A stretch of DNA of 40,301 nucleotides, taken from NCBI GenBank assembly GCA_016284355.1, contig JAEEOQ010000076.1, forward strand, positions 1 to 40,301, in the 5' to 3' direction. Position 1 is the first letter of the stretch. Every line of letters begins with the position of its first letter. The stretch is from Lachnospiraceae bacterium. Its GTDB lineage: Bacteria > Bacillota > Clostridia > Lachnospirales > Lachnospiraceae. A model generated the notes under the pieces. It searched no databases. It saw nothing but the letters and a program-made list of their open reading frames with translations, and was not told where the DNA came from. Positions 8,858-18,421 of the stretch are shown piece after piece. The translations under genes and the position numbers were made by a program.

Positions 8858-11056
8858 TCATTCCTCTGTGATCTCTTTAGCGCCTTTTTTCATCTGATAC
8901 CAGAGTGTACCTGTTATACATACGGATGAGTAGCATCCGGCAACGATACCTACCATAAGAGGAAGAGCAAATTCTTTAATGGTATCTACGCCAAGTATAA
9001 AGAGTACGAATACTGTAATGAATGTTGTAAGTGAAGTATTGATACTTCTTGAGAATGTCTGTGTGATACTCTTGTTAACAACATCTTTAACAGTTTCTTT
9101 TCTGCTCGCAGCGGCTTTATTTTCACGGATACGGTCAAAGATAACGATCGTAGCGTTGATGGAGTAACCGACTATAGTAAGCATACATGCGATAAAGTTT
9201 GTACCTACTGTAAGCTTTAATACTGAGTAAACAGCGATTACTGTAAGTACGTCGCAGATAAGAGCAAGTACTGCTGCACCGCCGAAAGCAAGATCCTTAA
9301 ATCTGATCCAGATGTAAATAAGCATACATACCGTAGCGATAATAACTGCGATAAGAGCATCTCTCTTCATCTCTCCGCTGACTGCGGCACTTATTGACTC
9401 GTTTGTGATCTTGTCCTGATCTACACCGTAGTCACTGACGAACTTGTCTTCAAGAGTTGTTCTCTGATCAAGTGTAAGATCCTTTGTCTTGATGATGACT
9501 GCATTTTCACCAACCACAGGAGCAACATCTACTTCGTTGTCGTTAATTATGCCTGCTACAAAACTTGAAATCTCATCGTTTGAAGGAACAGCACCGTCAA
9601 AATAAACTGATGTAGATGTACCGCCCTTAAAATCAAGACCGTAGTTAAATGGATTACCGATGGTAGCCTTGTTTACGATCATGAAGATGATTCCGATAAG
9701 GATTATACCGCCTGAAATGCAGTAAGCCTTAGGAGCAAACTTAGCATAATCGCGAGTCTTAAGCTCTTTTGCTTTTCCGTAGAATTTCTCTGTGTCAAAG
9801 CCAAGCTCATAAAGAGCGTAAAGTAAAAATCTTGTAATGAAAAGAGCAGTGATCATTGAAAGAATGATACCAAGTGCAAGTGTATATGCAAAGCCCTTAA
9901 CAGTACCTGAACCAAAGATAGCAAGAATAACTGCTGCTATGATGGTAGTGATATTTCCGTCAAGGATAGCTGAAAGAGCCTTTTCAAATCCAAGCTTTAT
10001 AGAACTTCTTACTGTCTTTCCTGTAGCGATCTCTTCCTTAACACGGGTAAAGATGATAACGTTTGCATCTACCGCCATACCGATTGAAAGGATGATACCT
10101 GCTACGCCCGGAAGTGTAAGTGTGATATCAAGTAAGTTAAGAAGTACAAGCTCTGCTGCTGTATAGAATACAAGGGCAAGTGCTGCTGCAACACCCTGGA
10201 TCCTGTATAAGCAGATCATAAAGATGATGATAAGCGCAAGGCCTATAGCACCTGCAAGAAGGCTTGTTCTGATAGCCTCATCACCAAGTTTTGCACCTAC
10301 TACATTTGATCTTACCTCTTGAAGCTCAAGAGGAAGAGCACCGATACGGATGATTGATGCAAGATCGCTTGCTTCCTGAAGTGTCTTCTGACCTGTGATC
10401 TGAGCTGTACCGTCTGAGATCTGGTTCTGTACGTAAGGAGCACTTATAACCTTGCCATCATATACGATAGCGATCTGCTTTCCGATGTTGGCACCGGTTG
10501 CTTCAGAAAATTTGCCCTTACCTTCTTCGTTAAGTTCAAGAACAACTACGTGCTGAACACCGATAGTGTCGTTGTAATTCTTTGCACTTGCTGTTCTGAT
10601 ATCTGAACCGTCTATAACTACCTGTCCTTTTTCGTAGAGCTCATCAACAGTATAATTAAGAGTATACTCTCCTTCGCTGCCCGAAATGTTTCCTTCTACA
10701 GGTACGAACTGGATAGAACCTGCTTTTCCAAGTTCTTCAAGTATCCTGTTTGAATCTGTGACGCCCGGAATATCGATAACGATACGTCTGTCGCCCTCTT
10801 TTACGACTGAACTTTCAGTACTGTAGTTGTCAGCTCTCTGCTGCATCTTGTATACTGTATCAGCCATCTCCTCCTGAGAGACATCGTCTTTTACTGCCTC
10901 ATAAGTGATACTGACTCCACCTGCAAGATCAAGGCCAAGCTTGATTCCGCTTGCTGAACCGAACTTACCGAATACACCTACTGCAACAAGTATAACTACG
11001 GCAAGAACGGCAACAAACCCTGATAATTTGAGGCATCCTTTTACATTGTCCTTCAT
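8858..11056 (-). CDS. secDF: Protein translocase accessory subunit SecDF (SecD-SecF fusion)
   Basis: SecDF is a membrane RND-type partner of SecYEG that uses proton motive force to finish export of preproteins. This 732-aa protein is a natural fusion, close in length to B. subtilis SecDF (about 737 aa). The SecD half has one N-terminal membrane segment, the LGLDLAGGVS motif near residue 40, a large periplasmic-side domain with VIDIPGV, then a bundle of membrane helices with GMAVDANVIIF. The SecF half starts around residue 440 with a membrane helix, YGLDFKGGTS, and a second bundle with GYSINATIVIFDRIREN. The start codon overlaps the stop of the upstream gene (ATGA), so translation is probably coupled. 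A strong terminator follows. Confidence 0.96.
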   Translation of the reverse strand: MKDNVKGCLKLSGFVAVLAVVILVAVGVFGKFGSASGIKLGLDLAGGVSITYEAVKDDVSQEEMADTVYKMQQRADNYSTESSVVKEGDRRIVIDIPGVTDSNRILEELGKAGSIQFVPVEGNISGSEGEYTLNYTVDELYEKGQVVIDGSDIRTASAKNYNDTIGVQHVVVLELNEEGKGKFSEATGANIGKQIAIVYDGKVISAPYVQNQISDGTAQITGQKTLQEASDLASIIRIGALPLELQEVRSNVVGAKLGDEAIRTSLLAGAIGLALIIIFMICLYRIQGVAAALALVFYTAAELVLLNLLDITLTLPGVAGIILSIGMAVDANVIIFTRVKEEIATGKTVRSSIKLGFEKALSAILDGNITTIIAAVILAIFGSGTVKGFAYTLALGIILSMITALFITRFLLYALYELGFDTEKFYGKAKELKTRDYAKFAPKAYCISGGIILIGIIFMIVNKATIGNPFNYGLDFKGGTSTSVYFDGAVPSNDEISSFVAGIINDNEVDVAPVVGENAVIIKTKDLTLDQRTTLEDKFVSDYGVDQDKITNESISAAVSGEMKRDALIAVIIATVCMLIYIWIRFKDLAFGGAAVLALICDVLTVIAVYSVLKLTVGTNFIACMLTIVGYSINATIVIFDRIRENKAAASRKETVKDVVNKSITQTFSRSINTSLTTFITVFVLFILGVDTIKEFALPLMVGIVAGCYSSVCITGTLWYQMKKGAKEITEE

Positions 11057-11724
11057 TGTTTTGTTACCCTTTCGTTCTTGTTTTTATATATCGTACTTTC
11101 TGGCACGAAACCTCGTACCATTGAAAGTGGATAAACATTGGTATTCTTTCCTATAACAGTACCCGGATTAAGAACGCTGTTGCATCCGATCTCGGCATGA
11201 TCGCCAAGGAACGCTCCAACCTTTCTTCTTCCTGTAAGCAGCTCAACAACGCCTGCCTTTATTGTAACGTCTGAGTTATCGCTCTTTACGTTACTTGTAA
11301 TGGAGCCCGCACCCATATGAGCTCTGTATCCAAGAATAGAATCACCCACGTAATTATAATGTGGAACCTGCGCGTTGTCAAATATAATCACATTTTTTAA
11401 TTCCGTGGAATTACCTACCACTGCGTTGCTTCCCACAAGGGCGCTTCCTCTTATAAATGCGCAGTGTCTTACCTCAGTGCCCGCGCCTATTATACAAGGC
11501 CCGTTAATGCAGGCTGTAGGCGCCACTTTAGCTGTCTTGTGGATATATATGTCATTTTTTTCACCGCTTATTAAATATTCGCTCTTATCGAGTTTTTCCT
11601 GCAATGCAAGGATCTCGTCTTTTATCCCGGCAAGAGCTTCCCAGGGGTATTCAAACCCTTTAAGATAATCAGACGCAATAGTATGTGTAAGGTCAAAAAG
11701 TGATGTTATCTTAACTTCTTCCAT
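11053..11724 (-). CDS. GlmU C-terminal-like left-handed beta-helix (hexapeptide-repeat) protein
   Basis: This is a 223-aa protein of the LbH superfamily. A helical N-terminal stretch (about 60 residues) leads into hexapeptide repeats such as PTACINGPCIIGAGTEV and ALVGSNAVVGNSTE. The segment YVGDSILGYRAHMGAGSITSN resembles the acetyltransferase core of GlmU, and VGAFLGDHAEIGCNSVLNPG continues it. The N-terminal uridylyltransferase domain of full GlmU is absent, so it may be a stand-alone sugar-phosphate acyltransferase or a paralogue; the substrate is unknown. I start at MEEVKITSLF because AGAAAGGA is correctly spaced before it; an upstream TTG is in frame but would put the ribosome binding site inside the gene. 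It overlaps secDF by 4 bp. Confidence 0.8.
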   Translation of the reverse strand: MEEVKITSLFDLTHTIASDYLKGFEYPWEALAGIKDEILALQEKLDKSEYLISGEKNDIYIHKTAKVAPTACINGPCIIGAGTEVRHCAFIRGSALVGSNAVVGNSTELKNVIIFDNAQVPHYNYVGDSILGYRAHMGAGSITSNVKSDNSDVTIKAGVVELLTGRRKVGAFLGDHAEIGCNSVLNPGTVIGKNTNVYPLSMVRGFVPESTIYKNKNERVTKQ

Positions 11725-11745
11725 AACTTTGTCCTTTCTGTACAA

Positions 11746-13731
11746 TTATTTGTAGTTAACAGATATTTTATCGAAAATACCTTTAAAAGCATTTTCGTTT
11801 CTCTGTCCTTTAACAAATTCAGTCTTGCTCTTAACAAAATTCTCAAGTTTTACCATATATTCGTCTTCTTTAATGGTGCCCTCTGCCACATAAGAGAGGC
11901 CCTTTTCCCAGCTTGCTGTAAGTGTAGGGTCAAGAAGAGATTTTATGCTGTAAAATACCACTTCATAAACCATCTCACCAAGCTGAGTAGGTGTTATCAC
12001 CTGAGTTTTTTTATTAAGCTTAAGATACGCGATCTTAACAAGCTTGTTTAAGATCTCGGCTCTTGTGGCGGAAGTTCCTATGCCGCTTCCCTTTATCTGC
12101 TCGCGAAGCTCTTCATCTTCAATGAGCTGGCCCGCATTTTCCATGGCAAGGATCATGGAGCCTGAGGTATAACGCTTTGGAGGACTTGTCTTTCCTTCCT
12201 TAACGTTTAGTGAAGATATCTTAAGAGTGCTTCCTTTTTTAAGCTCTCCTGCCGCAGCGACAAGATCTTTGTCAAAGGTGTCTTCCTTATTGTCTTTATC
12301 ATCGTTTGCCTTGCTTGCCACCGCAAGATATCCTTGCTCTACAAGTATCTTAAAACTTGAAAAGAAGTTTTCCTTTCCTGCCACGCTTACTACATTTATT
12401 TTTTCGTATACGGCGCTTTTAAGGAAAATACAAAGAAATCTTCTTACGATCACCTGATATACACTTTGCAAAAGAGGACTTAATGAGGAAAGTGTGTTAA
12501 GCCCCTGCCCTGTAGGGATTATGGCGTAGTGATCCGTTATCTGTTTATCGTTTGTATATTTTGTCTTTGCTATATCTTTATAGGTGCCTTTGTTTAAAAT
12601 AGCGCCTGCCACCTTATCAAGCCCGTCAACATTGTACTTTGTAAGGCCCGAAAGATTTTTATTAATCTCCTTTGCAACTGCGGTAGACAGAACTCTTGCG
12701 TCTGTACGCGGGTAGGTGCAAAGTTTTTTCTCGTAAAGCTCCTGTACACATTTAAGCGTTTCATCGGGGCTTATCTTAAACATCTTTGAGCAGTCATTTT
12801 GAAGCTCCGCAAGGTTATAAAGAAGGGGAGCATTTTTAACTTCTTTTTTCTTTTCTGCCTTTGTTACCGTAACTTCATCAAACTCGCTCTTTATGTCGCT
12901 GCAGAGTTTTTCGGCATCTTCTTTTTTCTTAAAGCCGTTTTCTTTATATAAAAGAGGCGATTCAAAATATGCAGAGCCCTTAACCGCTCTCCACTCGCCC
13001 TCCATGTCTTTGCCGCCAAGATCAAACTTACCAAGTACGCGGTAATACGGAGTCTCTACAAAGTCTCTTATCTCCCGCTCTCTTTTAACAACCATGCCAA
13101 GTACGCATGTCATAACTCTGCCCACAGAGATAGCCGACCACTTGCTGCCAAGGTAATTTGTAACACTGTTACCGTACTTTAGTGTAAGGACTCTTGAAAA
13201 ATTGATACCCATAAGGTAATCTTCTTTGGCCCTAAGGTAAGCAGAAGAAGCAAGGTTGTCATACTCTGAAAGAAGCTTTGCTTCTTTTATACCTCTTAAT
13301 ATCTCTTCTTCTGTCTGAGAATCGATCCAGACTCTGCGTTTTTCTTTGCCGGGTTTAACCTTTGCCATAGAATCAACAAGTCTGTAGATATATTCTCCCT
13401 CTCGCCCGGAGTCGGTGCAGACATATATCTTATCTACATCGTCCCTGTTAAGAAGCCCTGCCACGATATTAAACTGCTTTTTTACATTCGGGATGACCTC
13501 ATACAAAAAAGTGTCCGGCAAAAAAGGCAGTGTCGTAAGTGACCACTTCTTTAGTGCCGGATCGTAGCTTTCCGGATAACTCATCGTCACAAGATGACCA
13601 ACACACCATGTAACGATGCAAGTCTCAGACTCCAAATAACCATCATTCCGTTTGGAATTATTTATTTTAAGAACTTTTGCAAACTCCTGAGCAACACTTG
13701 GTTTCTCAGAAATAAACAAACTTTTACCCAT
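11746..13731 (-). CDS. topB: Type IA DNA topoisomerase, topoisomerase III-like
   Basis: Type IA topoisomerases relax or decatenate DNA by passing a strand through a transient break. The 661-aa protein starts at MGKSLFISEKPSVAQEFAKV, which opens the TOPRIM domain. TOPRIM continues with VCTDSGREGEYIYR near residues 106-120. The catalytic tyrosine is in CTYPRTDAR around residue 330, and KGSGIGTSATRAEIL is the conserved block after it. In the TOPRIM signature the second acidic residue (DxDREGE) is a glycine (DSGREGE), a pattern I recall in some Firmicutes and plasmid-borne TopB-like enzymes. No zinc-finger tail is present. AAGGAT precedes the start by about 7 bp; two upstream in-frame starts lack this. 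It follows the 123-aa gene by 10 bp. Confidence 0.92.
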   Translation of the reverse strand: MGKSLFISEKPSVAQEFAKVLKINNSKRNDGYLESETCIVTWCVGHLVTMSYPESYDPALKKWSLTTLPFLPDTFLYEVIPNVKKQFNIVAGLLNRDDVDKIYVCTDSGREGEYIYRLVDSMAKVKPGKEKRRVWIDSQTEEEILRGIKEAKLLSEYDNLASSAYLRAKEDYLMGINFSRVLTLKYGNSVTNYLGSKWSAISVGRVMTCVLGMVVKREREIRDFVETPYYRVLGKFDLGGKDMEGEWRAVKGSAYFESPLLYKENGFKKKEDAEKLCSDIKSEFDEVTVTKAEKKKEVKNAPLLYNLAELQNDCSKMFKISPDETLKCVQELYEKKLCTYPRTDARVLSTAVAKEINKNLSGLTKYNVDGLDKVAGAILNKGTYKDIAKTKYTNDKQITDHYAIIPTGQGLNTLSSLSPLLQSVYQVIVRRFLCIFLKSAVYEKINVVSVAGKENFFSSFKILVEQGYLAVASKANDDKDNKEDTFDKDLVAAAGELKKGSTLKISSLNVKEGKTSPPKRYTSGSMILAMENAGQLIEDEELREQIKGSGIGTSATRAEILNKLVKIAYLKLNKKTQVITPTQLGEMVYEVVFYSIKSLLDPTLTASWEKGLSYVAEGTIKEDEYMVKLENFVKSKTEFVKGQRNENAFKGIFDKISVNYK

Positions 13732-13741
13732 CTTACTATCC

Positions 13742-14113
13742 TTATCTGTTTTTAGATACGTAATCAACCATTATCTCTTCCACATTGTGAAGAGCTTTAC
13801 TGGTCTTATTAAGCTCATCAAGAAGCTTTTGGAAAGTCTGCATGGCTTCAACAAGCTCTCTGTCAGCAGAAGTAATGACCTGCTTTGAAAGAGTTATGTA
13901 GTCCATAGCGTCATACTGACCTGCCTGCATAGCCTTATCAAGAGCCGAGTCTAAGGTCATAATGGTGCTTTCATGAGTATTAACTCTTTCATTTACCTTT
14001 CCGATAAGCGTATCTATAATGTTGTACATGGTATCGTTACCGTTAATCCCGTCAAGTATGTCCTGCTGAAGGGTCTCGAGAAGTATGGCAACTTCCTGCG
14101 AATCATTACTCAT
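13742..14113 (-). CDS. Hypothetical coiled-coil protein
   Basis: A 123-aa acidic protein I do not recognise. It has no signal peptide and no membrane segment. Most of it looks alpha-helical with heptad-like spacing (for example TLDSALDKAMQAGQYDAM and ELVEAMQTFQKLLDELNK), suggesting a short cytoplasmic coiled coil or helical bundle. A good GGAGG site precedes the ATG. It lies between radA (24 bp upstream) and the topoisomerase gene (10 bp downstream) and is clearly co-transcribed with them, so a link to DNA metabolism is possible but is only inferred from position. Confidence 0.75.
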   Translation of the reverse strand: MSNDSQEVAILLETLQQDILDGINGNDTMYNIIDTLIGKVNERVNTHESTIMTLDSALDKAMQAGQYDAMDYITLSKQVITSADRELVEAMQTFQKLLDELNKTSKALHNVEEIMVDYVSKNR

Positions 14114-14137
14114 AGTGGTCCTCCGCTAATATATAAT

Positions 14138-15493
14138 CTAAAGGAGATCGTTAAGCTCCCTGATACTGCTGATTCCGATAACATTGATACCTTTGATGTT
14201 TATCCCGCTTTTGTTTACCGCCGGCAGGATAACTGTTTTAAATCCGAGTTTTTTTGCTTCCGCAACTCTGGCCATTGCCATACCGACTCCTCTTATCTCG
14301 CCGGTAAGTCCGACTTCGCCAAAACAAACGGTGCCTGAACCCATAGCCCTGTTCTTATAGCTTGAAACAAGGGCAAGGCAGATAGCAAGGTCAAGCCCCG
14401 GCTCTGCAACTTTAATACCGCCCGCGATATTAACGTAGGCGTCACAGGCTCCCATAGAAAGGCCCATTCTTTTTTCAAGAACAGCCATAAGCAGGTTGAC
14501 CCTGTTGTAATCGGTTCCGGCTGCGGCGCGCCTCGGAAGATTGAAATTGGTCTGAGAAACAAGGGCCTGAACCTCAATAAGCATAGGTCTTGTTCCTTCC
14601 ATAATACAGGTTACCACGCTGCCCGGCTCATCTGCAGGGCTTCCCGCAAGCATGTATTCTGAAGGATTAAGAACTTCGCGAAGTCCTTTTTCGCTCATCT
14701 CAAACACGCCCACTTCATTTGTGGAACCAAATCTGTTTTTCACGGCTCTGAGCATTCTGTAAGAAGCAACATTTTCTCCTTCAAAATAAAGAACCGTATC
14801 CACCATATGCTCTAAAGTACGCGGACCTGCCACCACGCCTTCTTTCGTAACGTGGCCCACAAGAAATACCGTGATATTCTCGCCCTTTGCAAGGTTCATA
14901 AGGGTAAGGGTAGCTTCTCTTACCTGGGATACGCTGCCGGGCGCAGCATCAACGCTGCTTATAAACATAGTCTGGATAGAGTCGATGACAACCAGATCAG
15001 GCTTCTCGTCTTTTATATTTTCAAGGATCTTATCAAGATCTGTTTCTGCAAGAAGTCTGACATCACCCGCAAACTCGCCCAGTCTGTCGGCACGCATCTT
15101 TATCTGACGCGGCGATTCCTCGCCTGATACATATAATACTTTTTTACCTGCGGCGCTTGTTTCCTTACAAACCTGCAGAAGCAAAGTAGACTTTCCGATA
15201 CCGGGGTCTCCGCCCACAAGCACCAGAGAGCCTTTAACAATGCCGCCCCCAAGAACACGGTCAAATTCACTTATACCTGAAGAAAACCTCTCTTCTTCTT
15301 TTGCAGAAACTTTAGAAAGGCTGGTAACCTCAGAAAGCCCAAGGCTTCTTGAAACCTTGCCCTTTGACTCTTTGGCAGGAGCAAGGCCTTCGGCAAAGGA
15401 ATTCCACGCCTTACAGCCCGGGCACTGCCCCAGCCATTTTGGCGATTCAAAACCGCATTCCTTACAAAAATAAACCGTCTTTTCTTTAGCCAT
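14138..15493 (-). CDS. radA: DNA repair protein RadA/Sms
   Basis: RadA is a RecA-like, DnaB-like ATPase that drives branch migration during recombinational repair. The protein is 451 aa (B. subtilis about 458). It has an N-terminal four-cysteine zinc finger (CKECGFESPKWLGQCPGC, residues 10-27), Walker A GGDPGIGKST near residue 93, a Walker B region DLVVIDSIQTM, the RadA signature KNRFGSTNEVG, and a C-terminal Lon-protease-like domain ending in the VILPAVNKSG region. Its start codon overlaps the stop of the upstream 129-aa gene by 1 bp, so they are probably translationally coupled. Confidence 0.97.
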   Translation of the reverse strand: MAKEKTVYFCKECGFESPKWLGQCPGCKAWNSFAEGLAPAKESKGKVSRSLGLSEVTSLSKVSAKEEERFSSGISEFDRVLGGGIVKGSLVLVGGDPGIGKSTLLLQVCKETSAAGKKVLYVSGEESPRQIKMRADRLGEFAGDVRLLAETDLDKILENIKDEKPDLVVIDSIQTMFISSVDAAPGSVSQVREATLTLMNLAKGENITVFLVGHVTKEGVVAGPRTLEHMVDTVLYFEGENVASYRMLRAVKNRFGSTNEVGVFEMSEKGLREVLNPSEYMLAGSPADEPGSVVTCIMEGTRPMLIEVQALVSQTNFNLPRRAAAGTDYNRVNLLMAVLEKRMGLSMGACDAYVNIAGGIKVAEPGLDLAICLALVSSYKNRAMGSGTVCFGEVGLTGEIRGVGMAMARVAEAKKLGFKTVILPAVNKSGINIKGINVIGISSIRELNDLL

Positions 15494-15882
15494 TAATTTT
15501 CTTTGATCTCAACTTTTGTTTTTCCGCCTTCAAGGCTTAATGTAAGCTTGCCACCTGTAGCTGTAGTCATCTTGCCAAGGTCTGTGCCGCCTGCATATAC
15601 AGAGTACTCTTTTCCTTCTTCCATCTCGAGAGTGATCTGAACGTCTGCAGGTGATTCAACGTCAAAAGAAACTTCCCTTTCACTCTGCTTGAAATTTGTA
15701 ACAACAGAGCCCGGAACGCTCTCGTATGCGAACATTTCGTTCTTTTCAAGCTTTGTTATCTCTTTAAACGTCTTTACTTTATATACATCTCCGTTTATCT
15801 CAAGTGTGGCTTTGGTCTTAGAATCCAGACTGTAATCTCCGAAAGAAAGTGATCCATCTGAATTACCAACAAGAATTTCCAT
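15493..15882 (-). CDS. Hypothetical small beta-rich protein upstream of radA
   Basis: A 129-aa protein without signal peptide or membrane helix, starting MEILVGNSDGSLSFGDYSL. I take this start because GGAGG is well placed before it; the reading frame extends 23 codons upstream but through the promoter. Short alternating hydrophobic stretches, many Gly and Thr turns, and a C-terminal GGKLTLSLEGGKTKVEI suggest an all-beta fold. I do not recognise the family. The stop codon overlaps the radA start and it seems to share a local promoter with radA. Confidence 0.72.
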   Translation of the reverse strand: MEILVGNSDGSLSFGDYSLDSKTKATLEINGDVYKVKTFKEITKLEKNEMFAYESVPGSVVTNFKQSEREVSFDVESPADVQITLEMEEGKEYSVYAGGTDLGKMTTATGGKLTLSLEGGKTKVEIKEN

Positions 15883-15929
15883 TGTGTACCTCCAAAAAAT
15901 AGTAAATCGAAATAATATAGACTTACATA

Positions 15930-15958
15930 ATTGTACTATATTTTTACCCAAAAAACAA
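15930..15958 (-). promoter_or_regulatory. Likely sigma-A promoter between clpC and the radA group
   Basis: On the minus strand, TTGTTT (15953-15958), a 17-bp spacer and TACAAT (15930-15935) lie in the 77-bp gap after clpC. No terminator follows clpC, so this would be an internal promoter on top of read-through. Confidence 0.55.
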
Positions 15959-15959
15959 T

Positions 15960-18401
15960 TTAAACATTGAAGACTATCTCTTCGCCGCTTACATCAACAG
16001 TTACGGTATCTCCGCTCTTGATATCGCCTTCAAGGATCTTTTCAGCCATCTTATCTTCAACCCTTGTCTGAATGGCACGCTTAAGAGGCCTTGCTCCGTA
16101 GTTCTCGTCATATCCGGCCTTTGCAAGGTTGTCTATTGCGGCATCGGTAACATTTAAGGTGATACCAAGCTGATTTCCCACTCTTTCCTTAATGCCCTTA
16201 AGAAGTATGCCAACGATCTCTTTAAGGTTTTCCGGAGTAAGGGTATGAAATACGATAGTCTCGTCTATTCTGTTAAGGAACTCAGGCTTAAAAATCTGCT
16301 TGATCTCGTCCATAACATTGTTTTTCATACGCTCATAATCGGCGCTTGCATCAGATACCGCTGTAAAACCAAGGTTCTTTGGCGCGATTATACGCTGCGC
16401 TCCGGCATTGCTTGTCATAATGATGATAGTGTTCTTAAAGGAAACCTTTCGGCCCTGTGCATCTGTAATGTGGCCGTCGTCAAGCACCTGAAGCAGGATA
16501 TTAAATACGTCAGGATGAGCCTTTTCGATCTCATCAAAAAGGATGACTGAATAAGGGTTTCTGCGAACCTTTTCAGAAAGCTGACCGCCTTCATCATAGC
16601 CCACATATCCGGGCGGCGAACCGATAAGCTTGCTCACGCTGTGCTTTTCCATGTACTCACTCATATCAACTCTTATCATGGAGTTTTCAGAGCCAAACAT
16701 GGTATCAGCTAAAGTCTTGCTAAGCTCAGTTTTACCAACACCTGTAGGACCAAGGAAAAGGAAAGAACCGATAGGTCTGTTTGGATCTTTAAGGCCCACT
16801 CTTCCTCTTCTGATGGCTTTTGCCACGGCGCTTACCGCTTCTTCCTGCCCAACCACACGCTCATGCAGGATATTTTCAAGATTTTTAAGACGTTCTGTCT
16901 CCTCTTCAGCAAGTTTCTTTACCGGTATCTTTGTCCAGCTTGAAACAATGTCTGCGATCTCATTTTCAGAAACCACAAGCTTTTCGCTGTTTCTTTTTTC
17001 TTCTTCTCCGGCTCTTTCAGCTCGGAGTTCTTTTTCAAGCTCCTCCTGTCGCTTCTTTATCTCGCCGGCCTTTTCATAAGCCTCGCTCTTAATTGCCTCT
17101 TCTTTCTTTGCGTCAAGATCAAGAAGTTCATGTTCAAGCTCTTTAATACGCGGAGAAGCCACAAACGTAGAAAGGCGCACTTTTGAAGATGCCTCGTCGA
17201 TAAGGTCTATAGCCTTATCAGGAAGGTATCTGTCATTGATATATCTTGCTGCAAGGTGTGCAGCCGCCTCTAATGCATCGTCAAGGATCCTCACTTTATG
17301 ATGCTCTTCGTATTTTTCGCGAAGTCCCTTTAAAATGAGGATGGTCTCCTCCTCAGAAGGCTCGTCTACCACAACAGGCTGGAACCTGCGCTCAAGGGCT
17401 GCGTCTTTTTCAATATATTTTCTGTATTCCTCACGGGTTGTGGCACCAAGTATCTGAAGCTCGCCTCTTGCAAGGGACGGTTTTAAGATATTTGATGCAT
17501 CAATAGCGCCTTCGGCTCCGCCGGCACCTATAATGGTGTGGATCTCATCGATAAAGAGAAGAACATTGCCGTTTGCCTCAACTTCTGCGATAACTCTCTT
17601 TATTCTCTCTTCAAACTCGCCTCTGTATTTAGAGCCTGCCACCATACCCGACATATCAAGAGTTACCACTCTTTTATCTTTAATGGTGTCCGGTACATTA
17701 CCTTCTACTATCTTAAGTGCAAGGCCTTCTACAACCGCTGTTTTACCGACTCCAGGCTCTCCGATAAGGCAAGGATTGTTCTTTGTCCTTCGTGAAAGTA
17801 TCTGGATCACTCTTGTTATCTCATCTTCTCTTCCGATAACAGGGTCAAGTTTTCCTTCTCTTGCATAAGCCGTAAGGTCTCTTGAAAAGGCATCAAGAGT
17901 AGGAGTCTCGCTTTTTTGCTTTGACTTGTTCTTTGTGCCGGCATAATCGTTTTTAGCCTGAGCAACTTCCATACCCATAGCCGTAAGGATATCCACAAAA
18001 AGCTTTTGCATGGAAACTCCAAGAGTAAGAAGAAGTCTTACCGCTATGCAATCAGGTTCTTTAATGAGTGCAAGCAAGATATGCTCTGTACCTATAAGGT
18101 CGGAGTTATATTTAACCGCCTCACCGTATGCATTTTCAAGGATACGCTTTGCACGCGGTGTCATAGTGTCATATTCGTAGGTACCTGTGCTGTTTCCGCT
18201 TGAGATAAGCTTGTTTACAAGTTCAAGTATTCTTTCGGAATCTATGCCGTTTTCGTTAAGTACAGTTTTTGCCACGCCGTCTGCGTGAAGCAGCCCTACA
18301 AGTAGGTGCTCTGTGCCCACATAATCATGAGAAAGCTCAAATGCTGTCTCTGTAGCCACTTTAAGAGCTTCTCTAGCCTGGGGTGTAAATCTGTCCTGCA
18401 T
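15960..18401 (-). CDS. clpC: Clp protease ATP-binding subunit ClpC
   Basis: ClpC is a Hsp100 AAA+ unfoldase that feeds proteins to ClpP; in Bacillus it works with McsB, which marks substrates by arginine phosphorylation. The 813-aa protein (B. subtilis 810) has two N-terminal Clp repeats (residues 1-145), AAA-1 with Walker A GEPGVGKT, a middle domain with a UVR-like coiled coil (LDAKKEEAIKSEAYEKAGEI), and AAA-2 with GPTGVGKTELSK and the IGSPPGYVGYDEGGQL block. The start has AAAGGAAG upstream. It follows mcsB by 20 bp. I found no ctsR gene nearby, although that repressor normally opens this operon in other Firmicutes. Confidence 0.96.
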   Translation of the reverse strand: MQDRFTPQAREALKVATETAFELSHDYVGTEHLLVGLLHADGVAKTVLNENGIDSERILELVNKLISSGNSTGTYEYDTMTPRAKRILENAYGEAVKYNSDLIGTEHILLALIKEPDCIAVRLLLTLGVSMQKLFVDILTAMGMEVAQAKNDYAGTKNKSKQKSETPTLDAFSRDLTAYAREGKLDPVIGREDEITRVIQILSRRTKNNPCLIGEPGVGKTAVVEGLALKIVEGNVPDTIKDKRVVTLDMSGMVAGSKYRGEFEERIKRVIAEVEANGNVLLFIDEIHTIIGAGGAEGAIDASNILKPSLARGELQILGATTREEYRKYIEKDAALERRFQPVVVDEPSEEETILILKGLREKYEEHHKVRILDDALEAAAHLAARYINDRYLPDKAIDLIDEASSKVRLSTFVASPRIKELEHELLDLDAKKEEAIKSEAYEKAGEIKKRQEELEKELRAERAGEEEKRNSEKLVVSENEIADIVSSWTKIPVKKLAEEETERLKNLENILHERVVGQEEAVSAVAKAIRRGRVGLKDPNRPIGSFLFLGPTGVGKTELSKTLADTMFGSENSMIRVDMSEYMEKHSVSKLIGSPPGYVGYDEGGQLSEKVRRNPYSVILFDEIEKAHPDVFNILLQVLDDGHITDAQGRKVSFKNTIIIMTSNAGAQRIIAPKNLGFTAVSDASADYERMKNNVMDEIKQIFKPEFLNRIDETIVFHTLTPENLKEIVGILLKGIKERVGNQLGITLNVTDAAIDNLAKAGYDENYGARPLKRAIQTRVEDKMAEKILEGDIKSGDTVTVDVSGEEIVFNV

Positions 18402-18421
18402 TTTTTCTTCCTTTCTTTTGA

